DNA from: Gammaproteobacteria bacterium
GTDB taxonomy: Bacteria > Pseudomonadota > Gammaproteobacteria > Pseudomonadales > Oleiphilaceae
NCBI GenBank assembly: GCA_030427465.1
Contig: JAUIAZ010000002.1
Coordinates: forward strand, 1-42,648
Length of the DNA: 42,648 bases
Direction: 5' to 3'
Part shown: in pieces, positions 20,636 to 28,419 of the stretch
How positions within the stretch are numbered: the stretch's first letter is position 1
How the letters are laid out: the number at the start of each line of letters is the position of its first letter
Program-made: the position numbers and the translations under genes
Notes under the pieces: generated by a model
What the model saw: only the letters and a program-made list of their open reading frames with translations
Database searches by the model: none
Told to the model about the DNA's origin: nothing

Positions 20636-22344
20636 GTGGCACTCCTGAATAGGGAGCGATCCACAGTAATACCGCGATGGGTCAACTTTTCATAGAAGTC
20701 TGGCAACACACCGGTGGACTCGAAGTTGCCCTGTACCCTGCCTTTGCTGTCATAACCTTCAACACGAAACCGGAATATTTCACTGAGTTGTATGGTGCCA
20801 TTGTCAATGCCACTTACCTCGCTGATTGAGGTCACCTTTCGTTGACCACACGGAAAACGGCTTTGCTGAACTATGAATTGAAGGGCTGAGGAAATCTGCT
20901 CACGGATGGCGATGAGGGGCAGATCCATACCAGCCATCATGACCATCACTTCCAGTCGCACAAGCGCATCACGTGGTGAGTTGGCATGTGCTGTCGTCAG
21001 TGAACCGTCATGCCCGGTATTCATGGCCTGCAACATATCCAGCGCCTCACCGCCGCGACATTCACCGACGATGATGCGATCTGGCCGCATACGCAGACAG
21101 TTTCTGACCAGGTCCCGGATGGTGATCAACCCTTGCCCTTCCTGGTTGCCCGGCCTTGCCTCGAGAGAGACCAGGTTGGGTTGGGCCAGTTGCAGTTCAG
21201 CGGCATCCTCTATGGTAACGATTCTTTCGTGGGCTGGAATGAAGGTGGATAGCACATTCAGCAAAGTGGTTTTTCCAGACCCGGTTCCCCCGGAAATCAG
21301 CACATTCTGCTTGTGTCTGACTACGCTCTGGAGGAACTGAACCATGGCTTCATTCAGAGAGTTCCTGTGGACAAGCTGCTCAGCGCTGAGTTTGCCTTTC
21401 GCGAATTTACGAATAGTCAGGCTAGGCCCCTTTAAAGCCAGCGGAGGAATGACAGCATTCACACGTGACCCGTCCGGCAAACGGGCATCTACCATGGGCG
21501 ATGATTCGTCGATACGTCGCCCGATTGGTGCAACGATGCGGTCTATGGCAGCGAGTACCGCCTGATTACTGGTGAAGGTGACATCGCTTTTCTGCAGCTG
21601 GCCATCCTCTTCGAAAAACACTTCATCAAAGCGGTTGACCATGACCTCTGAAACGCTGTCCTGTCGCAAGAGGCTCTCGAGCGGACCAAGACCGATCGCC
21701 TCGTCGATAACCTGTTCAATGAGTGACTCTCTGGGCAGGTGCTTGGGCAAGCCTTCGGACTGGGCAAGTATGTCCGTGATCCACTCATGCATCTTTTGTC
21801 GCAGCTGCTTCTGGTCGTACTGATCCAGATCCAGGCGTTTCAGATCGATGGTCTTGACGACTTCACGGTGTAGCCGGCGTCGCCAGTCCAGCAGCTCCTC
21901 AGCATATTCCGTCCGGCTGCCAATGCCCTCGGAGGAAAAGGCAGAGTTGACTGGCTGTGGACTGTTGACCGGACTGAGGTCTGTCTCCGGTTTCGGATCG
22001 GGCCTGTTTTCTTCCGTGAAGGAAGCCTGCTTTTCCCCTTCACATCCCGAACTCCCGGGTACCAGGTGGAGACGATAACTGGCGACTGACAACTGATCAC
22101 TGATCGTCACTTTGGTTGACTGGCTGATGGCTTTTCCATTAAGAGCACAGTTCCCCGCCATCGGGGTGATGACGGTGCAGCCATCCACAAGATCAATCAG
22201 CAAGTGCTCCTTCTGGATTCCCCAGTGGCGGACTCTGGCTTCGCACTGTGAGCTCCGCCCCAGCCTGAGCGGAAATTGCGTGAAAGCTTCTCTGAAGAGA
22301 CAGTGTCCATGACGGTTATGAAGACTCAGAATCAGCATGCTCAC
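20632..22344 (-). CDS. tadA: Tad pilus motor ATPase TadA with N-terminal FHA domain
   Basis: Hexameric secretion ATPase (CpaF/TadA family) driving Flp pilus assembly, 570 residues against about 420-480 usual. Residues 1-95 are an FHA-like domain with LRLGRSS (Arg30, Ser31), His47 and a shortened NCALNG loop. The Ser-Arg before the conserved His is Gln44-Lys45 here, so phosphothreonine binding is possible but not certain. After a linker (about 96-150) the motor domain follows, with the Walker A motif SGGTGSGKTTLLNVLS near residue 350, Walker B region DRIIVGECRGGEALDMLQ and the His box TGHDGSLTTAHANSP. It overlaps rcpA and tadB by 4 bases each. No tadZ gene lies in the operon. Confidence 0.92.
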   Translation of the reverse strand: MSMLILSLHNRHGHCLFREAFTQFPLRLGRSSQCEARVRHWGIQKEHLLIDLVDGCTVITPMAGNCALNGKAISQSTKVTISDQLSVASYRLHLVPGSSGCEGEKQASFTEENRPDPKPETDLSPVNSPQPVNSAFSSEGIGSRTEYAEELLDWRRRLHREVVKTIDLKRLDLDQYDQKQLRQKMHEWITDILAQSEGLPKHLPRESLIEQVIDEAIGLGPLESLLRQDSVSEVMVNRFDEVFFEEDGQLQKSDVTFTSNQAVLAAIDRIVAPIGRRIDESSPMVDARLPDGSRVNAVIPPLALKGPSLTIRKFAKGKLSAEQLVHRNSLNEAMVQFLQSVVRHKQNVLISGGTGSGKTTLLNVLSTFIPAHERIVTIEDAAELQLAQPNLVSLEARPGNQEGQGLITIRDLVRNCLRMRPDRIIVGECRGGEALDMLQAMNTGHDGSLTTAHANSPRDALVRLEVMVMMAGMDLPLIAIREQISSALQFIVQQSRFPCGQRKVTSISEVSGIDNGTIQLSEIFRFRVEGYDSKGRVQGNFESTGVLPDFYEKLTHRGITVDRSLFRSAT

Positions 22345-23834
22345 TCCTTGATACTGCCAGCGATTGAGGTCTTGGCCATGGGGGTCATGATTTCCTGAAG
22401 CTGTTCCCCCAGTTTCGGCAAGGCACTGTTGTCCGTATCGGATTCAGTGGCCGTCAGATGTGGTGTCAGGAAAACAGCCAGCTCGCGATGGTTCACGTCA
22501 TCCAGTTCGCTGCGAAACAAGCGACCTATCCAGGGGATTTCCCCCAGACCCGGGAGTGCAGAAGAGCCCTTGTCCTGTTCAATAGACATCAGACCCGACA
22601 GCACGATGGTTTCTCCGAGCCGGCTGGTAACGACAGAAGAAACCGATTTTGAAACCAGGCCAGGAACGCCATTGATGGCGATGGCCTGATCGATGGAGCT
22701 CACCTCAGCATTGATTTCGACGGTTACGCCGGCCCGGGCTTTACTGACTCTGGGTAGAATGGTCAGGAGTACACCATAATCCCGGAATTCCACGCCAACA
22801 TTTCCGGTTCGCGCATCAATCACGGGATAGGGAATTTCTCCGCCGGAGTGGAATGTCGAGGGCGTGCCATCGCGGGTACTGAGCATGGGGCGAGCCAGCA
22901 TTCTGGCCTCACCGGCTTCCTTGAGCAGATCCAGTTGAGAATCCAGCTGGGTAATCAGGCCGACTGAACCGGCAGCACCTTTAAAACCTGCCGGAAGCCC
23001 GTTGGCAATGTTCTGAGCGCCGGGCGTCGGGGTGAAACTCTGAAAGAGTTCAGTATTACCACCCGTCAGTGCGATTCCAGCAGCCGGTCCACCCAGGGTG
23101 GATGCCCACCGAACACCCAGTTTCTCCAGGTGCCTGCGTCGAACCTCAAGAATCTGGACGTCCACCATCACCATGGACTTGTTGCTCGCCCGGTCCTCCT
23201 GCGCACTGTTAACACAGTTCGAACAGACTTTCAGAACCTGCTCCAGTACCTCACGGTCTTCAGGCGCGTAGGATCCTGAGATGGAAATCCAGCCATCCTG
23301 ATTCAACACCCGGAGGTTTGGCATGTCTGCCAATGCATTTTCGATCATACGGGACTGGTCAACGTGGACATTGATCCGGACTTGCTCCTGTAGTGATTTG
23401 CCCAGGCGCTCGCGAATATCTGCCAGCTGAGCGTCACTACCCACTTCCCCGCGGACCAGCACATTGCCGTTTTCAATCGAAACCCTGAGGCCGGGGTAAA
23501 GCTGTAAACGTTGGCGGACATCTTTCAGGACACTGTTGGGATCCTGATCTCGTACAACGACTTGAAACAGTGACTTCCGGTTGCCTGTATGCCACACAAC
23601 CAGATCTGTAGAGCCTGAGCGCTGGGGTATGATCAGCAACTCTTCCGGTGACAGGATGTGGGTGGAAATAAAAGAGTCATGGCCGACTGCAACACGCTCG
23701 ATATCCCTGACCCGAAGGGTTTCCACTTTACCTACATGCAGAGTCAGTGTTTCCTGGTGTTTGAATGGGAAGCGTTCGGCAGCAACGGTGATGGTGCATA
23801 CCAGACTAAGCAACAAAGACAGGAATCGCTTCAT
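22341..23834 (-). CDS. rcpA: Tad pilus outer-membrane secretin RcpA/CpaC
   Basis: A 497-residue secretin with a Sec signal peptide. An N-terminal domain (ETLTLHVGKVETLRVRDIERVAVG), a BON-like segment (LYPGLRVSIENGNVLVRGEVG) and a C-terminal secretin beta-barrel domain follow in order. The barrel domain has the family hallmark LPGLGEIPWIGRLFRS and ends in LAVFLTPHL. It forms the outer-membrane pore for the pilus. It overlaps rcpC and tadA by 4 bases each. Confidence 0.94.
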   Translation of the reverse strand: MKRFLSLLLSLVCTITVAAERFPFKHQETLTLHVGKVETLRVRDIERVAVGHDSFISTHILSPEELLIIPQRSGSTDLVVWHTGNRKSLFQVVVRDQDPNSVLKDVRQRLQLYPGLRVSIENGNVLVRGEVGSDAQLADIRERLGKSLQEQVRINVHVDQSRMIENALADMPNLRVLNQDGWISISGSYAPEDREVLEQVLKVCSNCVNSAQEDRASNKSMVMVDVQILEVRRRHLEKLGVRWASTLGGPAAGIALTGGNTELFQSFTPTPGAQNIANGLPAGFKGAAGSVGLITQLDSQLDLLKEAGEARMLARPMLSTRDGTPSTFHSGGEIPYPVIDARTGNVGVEFRDYGVLLTILPRVSKARAGVTVEINAEVSSIDQAIAINGVPGLVSKSVSSVVTSRLGETIVLSGLMSIEQDKGSSALPGLGEIPWIGRLFRSELDDVNHRELAVFLTPHLTATESDTDNSALPKLGEQLQEIMTPMAKTSIAGSIKE

Positions 23835-24667
23835 TGTGGTTTCCTCAGAAAAGCAGGGGTGAGCTGGCCATCTTTCTGGCGGGTTCCCGTGAAGACTGGA
23901 ATTACATTGGAACCGGCCTCGCCACTGTCCAGCAGCGTCTGAAAGGGCAGAGGCGACTGATCACCTCTGCCTCTGAGAAGGTAAACCAGAGAGCGGCTTT
24001 CCCTCGCCATCAGTGCCCTGGCCGCCAGCGCTGCATCCAACACGATAGTCAGGCTGCGGTAGCCCAGTTGTGCGACCTCCGCTTCCTGCACAACGGCCAG
24101 ATTCTGCTGGCTGGCCCGGCGTAGACTGCCTGTTGCTATTACCGGAACATTTTCAGCCAGGATGACCAGGCTGTTTTCCTGGCCATTTTTCTCACGGAGC
24201 AGCAAATCAATATGATCGCCGACGGATATCATGCCCTCAATGGAGCTAAGGGAGTCGACGTCAAGTGTGATTGCCCGTTGTCCGGGACCGACGAGCTCCG
24301 AAAAGAAATCACTGACCGCCGGTTGTAAGTAGCTGAAGAGCAGTGGCTTGCCGCGCACGATGCCGGTTTTGAGTCGAAACCCGTCAATCTGTGAAAAATC
24401 TTCTGTGCTGATAATGTCTTCTGGCAAAAACTGTGGATCTACCAGTGCAGCGGCCAATTTATCTACATTGAGCACGTCACCGGGTTCGAGATTCTGAGAG
24501 GCGACAATGATGTTGACCCGCTGACCGCTGTCTGCAAACAAGGCTGCTTTCAGCTCTGCATGTTCCTCAGCGAGCCAACCCCGCGAAAGCCACCATGCGC
24601 TTATGGCCAGAAGCCCGGCAAATATCAGTTGCAGCCAGACCATCTGCCTGGATTCAAGAAAGGACAT
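23831..24667 (-). CDS. rcpC: Tad pilus assembly protein RcpC/CpaB
   Basis: A 278-residue protein with one N-terminal membrane helix (QLIFAGLLAISAWWLSRGWL) and a SAF domain (VNIIVASQNLEPGDVLNVDK). The RcpC/CpaB C-terminal domain follows, with AITLDVDSLSSIEGMISVGD. It is thought to act in the periplasm with the secretin. It overlaps rcpA by 4 bases and starts 3 bases after the small gene upstream. Confidence 0.92.
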   Translation of the reverse strand: MSFLESRQMVWLQLIFAGLLAISAWWLSRGWLAEEHAELKAALFADSGQRVNIIVASQNLEPGDVLNVDKLAAALVDPQFLPEDIISTEDFSQIDGFRLKTGIVRGKPLLFSYLQPAVSDFFSELVGPGQRAITLDVDSLSSIEGMISVGDHIDLLLREKNGQENSLVILAENVPVIATGSLRRASQQNLAVVQEAEVAQLGYRSLTIVLDAALAARALMARESRSLVYLLRGRGDQSPLPFQTLLDSGEAGSNVIPVFTGTRQKDGQLTPAFLRKPQ

Positions 24668-24670
24668 GAT

Positions 24671-24886
24671 TCACTCCGAGTCTGGATTGGCCAGTCCGAA
24701 GACCCAGGCCTGGTGATTGCTTCTAAGGTTTTCGACCAACCAGCTGGCGAGACTCTGGTCATCCTGTCCCGGTACCGGTAACAACATCATCAGAGAGAGA
24801 ACAGTGCCAAGACACAGGGACTCAGCAGTTATACTGCCTGTTTGATAGGTTTTCATTTTTGAACATCCTTGTTCGTTAAAATTCAT
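24671..24886 (-). CDS. Small prepilin-like protein (71 aa)
   Basis: A short gene locked into the operon: its ATG overlaps the stop of the upstream gene (ATGA at 24883-24886), and rcpC starts 3 bases after its stop. The product has a polar leader of 17 residues ending in TG, then SITAES with Glu at +5 and a hydrophobic stretch (LCLGTVLSLMMLLPVPG), followed by about 35 polar residues. That layout resembles TadE-type class III prepilin signals. An internal ATG at codon 11 (MKTYQTG) is the alternative start. No known family is recognised; a minor pilin or an assembly peptide is the best guess. Confidence 0.65.
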   Translation of the reverse strand: MNFNEQGCSKMKTYQTGSITAESLCLGTVLSLMMLLPVPGQDDQSLASWLVENLRSNHQAWVFGLANPDSE

Positions 24887-25590
24887 AGCGTTTCCGTGAC
24901 GCGAATGATGTGGCTGCTTCCGTTGCGATTCATCAAGACGATGAAACGCTTATGCCCCTTTTTTTCCAGGTAAAACAGCTTTGAATCAGGCATCTCAGCC
25001 AACCCTGAAGTGAGAGCCCTGACTGACCAGTCCTGCGTCCTGGCCAAAGCCAGCATCTCCGCCTCAATGCGTTCGAGCGTGCTCTGGGACACAATGACCT
25101 CCACCTCGGAGTGCTTTATCTGATCATCGTAGGTCTGGTGAAGAATACGTTCTGAAGACGTACCGAATTCCCGCTTGAAGTCACTGGTCGCTCTGCTTTC
25201 TTCCTGACCCGATTCAGATAGTTCGGTCTGAACCAGCCAGGCAAGCGTGTGTCCGTCAAGCTCCTGGACCTGAACTCCACAGAAGAAGCCATCGGTTATC
25301 TGCCCCCCGACTTGCCAGTCACCGTAAGGCTGAAGGGTCGCCGCAGGCAGGGCGGGCTCAAGTGCCTGCCAGTGATCACGGAAGTGTGTAAACAGGGAGC
25401 TGGCGTCCAGGGAGCTGGAAAGCAGCAGAGTACGCTGGCGTATCCCGAAGTAATGGGTCGGGTCGGGCGCACCAAGCACCTGACTGTCCCGGGGGTAACC
25501 CCAGTCAGGCCAGTCCGGGCTGTCAAAGGCTGAAGCCTTGCCTGGCAGAACAAGAATTATCAGTAAAGAAATGAACATCAGGCAGCGCAT
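24883..25590 (-). CDS. Unknown secreted protein of the Tad operon
   Basis: A 235-residue protein with a clear Sec signal peptide (FISLLIILVLPGKASA, cut before FDSPD). The mature part begins DWPDWGYPRDSQVLGAPDP and has one internal cysteine in DGFFCGVQV and no membrane helix, so it is predicted to be periplasmic. No family is recognised. It begins 2 bases after the TadE-like gene and overlaps the small prepilin-like gene by 4, so it is surely co-made with the Tad system. Confidence 0.8.
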   Translation of the reverse strand: MRCLMFISLLIILVLPGKASAFDSPDWPDWGYPRDSQVLGAPDPTHYFGIRQRTLLLSSSLDASSLFTHFRDHWQALEPALPAATLQPYGDWQVGGQITDGFFCGVQVQELDGHTLAWLVQTELSESGQEESRATSDFKREFGTSSERILHQTYDDQIKHSEVEVIVSQSTLERIEAEMLALARTQDWSVRALTSGLAEMPDSKLFYLEKKGHKRFIVLMNRNGSSHIIRVTETL

Positions 25591-25592
25591 AT

Positions 25593-26423
25593 TCAGTTTT
25601 TTCCCAGCTTCATTTTCCGTTGTTCAGGGACTTGCTGCGTATCGACATGCCCCAACCGGAGCTCTGACAGATGATCCAGCCAGGGGATGATTGAAGACGC
25701 ATCGCTGACTCCGTCAGTCTGCGCGGTGAGGTCCGAAGCCAGGGCGGTGGGTACAAGCTGGCTGACCAGTGCGCCTGCATCGGAATAGCTCCCAGAGGCC
25801 CAGCCATCCTGAAGCATCAACAGTTTTGCCTTGGCAGAGAACTCCGGAGATGCGGCCTCAAAATAGGGGTGCCATGACATGACGGGGTAGCGCACTTCTA
25901 CCAATGCTTGTTGGTAACCGAGATGACCGGGTTCATAGTCGATTTTTTTCAGTAAGGACAGAACTTGGTTGCGGATTTCTGCGGCCAGGTTGCCGGGTGT
26001 TTCAGTCCGGGTAGCCGCACTGAAATGTGACCCCTTCAGGTCGGTCAGCAAGGGAGCATATTCACCGGTATCGGAATTGGCTGCCCAAAGAATAGGGTCG
26101 CCGATGTCCTCGCTGTCCCCACTGCTGTTATTCTGATTGCCGGGGTCAGTGCTCAACCGTTCATAAGGGGAGAGCCACAGGCGCGACCGCACTTCAGCAG
26201 CCATTTCATCGTCTGATTTAAGGGCGGTTTCCGTAGCAAAAGGCCGGGACTGCTTTGACCAGACGGTTCTTTCCCAGGCCATATATCGGGCACTCTCCTG
26301 CGTTCTGTGCTGTATTTCAAACATCTTGCTCAACAAGGGAAGCGCCAGGAAAAGTGGCAGTAGAAGAAACAGTGTAACGATCAGGAACTCAGTCAGGGCC
26401 TGCCCGGAATGTCTTGATTTCAC
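25593..26423 (-). CDS. TadE-like pseudopilin
   Basis: A 276-residue protein with a short leader MKSRHSG, then QALTEF (Glu at +5, aromatic at +6) and a hydrophobic helix IVTLFLLLPLFLALPLL, as in TadE-type pseudopilins. A periplasmic part of about 240 residues follows. The leader matches the pilin at 28000-28284 in form (G then Q-x-x-T-E-Y/F), so the same peptidase should process both. It overlaps the TadG-like gene by 4 bases. Confidence 0.84.
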   Translation of the reverse strand: MKSRHSGQALTEFLIVTLFLLLPLFLALPLLSKMFEIQHRTQESARYMAWERTVWSKQSRPFATETALKSDDEMAAEVRSRLWLSPYERLSTDPGNQNNSSGDSEDIGDPILWAANSDTGEYAPLLTDLKGSHFSAATRTETPGNLAAEIRNQVLSLLKKIDYEPGHLGYQQALVEVRYPVMSWHPYFEAASPEFSAKAKLLMLQDGWASGSYSDAGALVSQLVPTALASDLTAQTDGVSDASSIIPWLDHLSELRLGHVDTQQVPEQRKMKLGKN

Positions 26424-27937
26424 AAGGCATCCTCCGAAGCGAGCGCCCAGAAGCGTTTGGCTAGTCCGGTAGACTGAGTCAGCCGTGGTACCCAGAACGG
26501 ATTGTACAAATTGCCGAGTTCAACGCTGGAGGCTTTTGAGCCCTCCCAGGGAGCCTCAAATACAGCGTGGGCAGCTGATTTGGCGTACAGCATGGTCTGG
26601 GGTGAATCGTTACCCGTTTCAGGAGAGAACCCGGGCGAAACCCGCGAAGCACGTTCGCCCGTCCTGGAAACCGGCAGCTCCAAGAGAATGTTGATGGGGG
26701 TGCTGGCGTTGGTCGTGATTGGCGAATCTGGATCGCTGAAGTCATTGTCCGGCGTCAGATCCATGAACGAGCGCAGGCCCTGGATTTCACCACCGACAGC
26801 TCCTGTGCCCAAGCGGCCGAACCCTTCATTTCGACCGGTTTCACTGACTTTGAAGTGGCCAATGTGGGTGAGAGGATCGTTTTGTGGACCCTCAAAATAT
26901 GGGGCTTGCCCACTATTGTCGCGCCGTACTACCTGTTTCCAGGCGTATTTATTGCGGCTGCTTGCCTTGTTCCAATGGGTCTTTCTTCGTGTTTGTCTCC
27001 AGTTCAGAGCGGGCTGATGGTAAGTGGCCTGTCTGCCCCAGCCAAGAGGCACCCCTTCACGCCAACCCCGGAAGGGTAGTTTGCCCCAGAAACTCATGGT
27101 GTCGACCGCGGTCCAGCCATAGTAAGGTAGCGTTTTTCCAGGCACGGCTCCGAGGTAACTGCCACCATACTGTCGGAACTTGAACTTCATTACCCCGGTA
27201 CTGAAACTGAGGAAGTCACCCCGTCGGGATGCCGTGAAACCATCACGACTGCGCATGGTGATGTCGCGGAACTCATCAAGACGCTCACGATCCTTACCTG
27301 CTTCTTGCTCGGCTGTGTGCACGGAGTACCGGGAAATCATCTTTGACCAATCTTTGTAGTTCGCCAGGCTGACGCCGGTACCCACCCAGTTAAGCTGAAT
27401 GTCTGGATCATTTTCAGTGACCACAGCTGGTATATCACTGAGCAGGCTGCTCACTGTCTGTAGATGCCAGGCCGCTGAAGCCGCGCTGAGTGCTGCGTTC
27501 GCCAGATCAGCTGCGAAAGAAATGCCTGAGCCAATATGCTGGACGGCGAAATTAGCCGCTCCGGATACCCGTTCCAGAATCTGGATCGCCGAGCTGATGG
27601 CAGCGCCTATCGGGTGTACTTTGAGCAGATGGCTCAGCGTGGAGACGTTGTAAAGAATCTGCTGGTTATTCTGCAGGTAGGAGCTCAAGGCAACCATTTG
27701 ACCAATGGCGACCTGATTGGCGACCATTGCCCGATTCATGTGTGCATGAAAATTCAGCTCTCTGGCCTGCATAACGGCCGCTGAATAAGCGGTAGCATCA
27801 GCCACCTGCTGAAGTCGGGTCTTGTTCTGCACCAGGCGACCGGCGTCATGCAGCATGACAGTCACCATAACCAGGGCGATCAGAAAAAAAGACGCGAAAA
27901 CAGTCAGGTAGCCCTTCTGTCGAATGGCTCCTTGCAT
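26420..27937 (-). CDS. TadG-like Flp pilus assembly protein
   Basis: A 505-residue protein whose N-terminus is typical of TadG: a membrane helix (VFASFFLIALVMVTVMLHDA) followed by GRLVQNKTRLQQVADATAYS. The long periplasmic part has no von Willebrand A (MIDAS) motif that I can see, unlike many TadG proteins. It is the first gene after the pilin, which lies 62 bases upstream across a hairpin. A strong site, GGGAGGAG, precedes the ATG. Confidence 0.84.
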   Translation of the reverse strand: MQGAIRQKGYLTVFASFFLIALVMVTVMLHDAGRLVQNKTRLQQVADATAYSAAVMQARELNFHAHMNRAMVANQVAIGQMVALSSYLQNNQQILYNVSTLSHLLKVHPIGAAISSAIQILERVSGAANFAVQHIGSGISFAADLANAALSAASAAWHLQTVSSLLSDIPAVVTENDPDIQLNWVGTGVSLANYKDWSKMISRYSVHTAEQEAGKDRERLDEFRDITMRSRDGFTASRRGDFLSFSTGVMKFKFRQYGGSYLGAVPGKTLPYYGWTAVDTMSFWGKLPFRGWREGVPLGWGRQATYHQPALNWRQTRRKTHWNKASSRNKYAWKQVVRRDNSGQAPYFEGPQNDPLTHIGHFKVSETGRNEGFGRLGTGAVGGEIQGLRSFMDLTPDNDFSDPDSPITTNASTPINILLELPVSRTGERASRVSPGFSPETGNDSPQTMLYAKSAAHAVFEAPWEGSKASSVELGNLYNPFWVPRLTQSTGLAKRFWALASEDAL

Positions 27938-27956
27938 GCGAACGCTCCTCCCTGAG

Positions 27957-27989
27957 CGGACACAATGACTGAAAGTCGGTTTTTGTCCG
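27957..27989 (-). other. Hairpin between pilin and the rest of the Tad operon
   Basis: CGGACA (27957-27962) pairs with TGTCCG (27984-27989), and inside it GACT (27967-27970) pairs with AGTC (27974-27977). No T run follows in the minus direction. The structure may protect the pilin message or reduce read-through, giving more pilin than assembly proteins. Confidence 0.45.
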
Positions 27990-27999
27990 GCGTTAAGCC

Positions 28000-28284
28000 T
28001 TACTGCGTAATCGCAATACTCGCGGCTTCATTGTAGGTAGCCAGAGTGGCCCGGTTGCTCTGCTCGGAAACCTGCAGGGCAGCCTGACCGGACTCAGACG
28101 CACGGACCACGGCCGCAGAGCCGTCCTGGCCCCCGAGTTCCGATGCCATGCTGGCAACCTGGTTTCTGACCGCTGAGCCAAACAGGCCATAGACGCCGAT
28201 GGCGGCGACAGCAATCAGTGCAACGATGATGAGATATTCAGTCATGCCTTGGCCGGCATGGCGGAGTGACAGTGAAAAACGCAT
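28000..28284 (-). CDS. flp: Flp-type major pilin candidate
   Basis: A 94-residue prepilin. The leader MRFSLSLRHAG is cut before QGMTEYLII, placing Glu at +5 and Tyr at +6 as in Flp pilins. The hydrophobic helix is LIIVALIAVAAIGVYGLFG. The mature part is about 83 residues, longer than many Flp pilins (about 50-60), with an Ala/Ser/Gln-rich tail. It is the only pilin of this type in the locus and has its own promoter-like region, which suits a major subunit. The prepilin peptidase (TadV) is not in the window. Confidence 0.88.
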   Translation of the reverse strand: MRFSLSLRHAGQGMTEYLIIVALIAVAAIGVYGLFGSAVRNQVASMASELGGQDGSAAVVRASESGQAALQVSEQSNRATLATYNEAASIAITQ

Positions 28285-28327
28285 ATCCGAAATCCTTTCT
28301 TGAATGGCGCATTGTCTTGAGGTTGTG

Positions 28328-28369
28328 TCGCACTACATCCTTATAGTGCGAGTGGAAACTATAATTCAA
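28328..28369 (-). promoter_or_regulatory. Pilin promoter with overlapping inverted-repeat operator
   Basis: On the minus strand TTGAAT (28369-28364) and TATAAG (28345-28340), 18 bases apart, make a good sigma70-type promoter about 55 bases before the pilin ATG. An 8-bp perfect inverted repeat, TCGCACTA (28328-28335) with TAGTGCGA (28344-28351), covers the -10 and the expected start site near 28333. Only half of it would be transcribed, so it is more likely a protein-binding site than an RNA hairpin. The regulator is unknown. Confidence 0.55.
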
Positions 28370-28386
28370 AAGCTGGGGGAACCCCA
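28367..28386 (-). terminator. Weak terminator between the FHA gene and the pilin
   Basis: On the minus strand TGGGG and CCCCA (28386-28382 and 28378-28374) form a 5-bp G-C stem with a 3-base loop, followed after GC by TTTT. It sits 33 bases after the FHA gene stop and immediately upstream of the pilin -35. It may separate the FHA transcript from the pilin operon. Confidence 0.4.
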
Positions 28387-28419
28387 ACAGAATTATTCTT
28401 ACCGATGAACAGAATGTGA

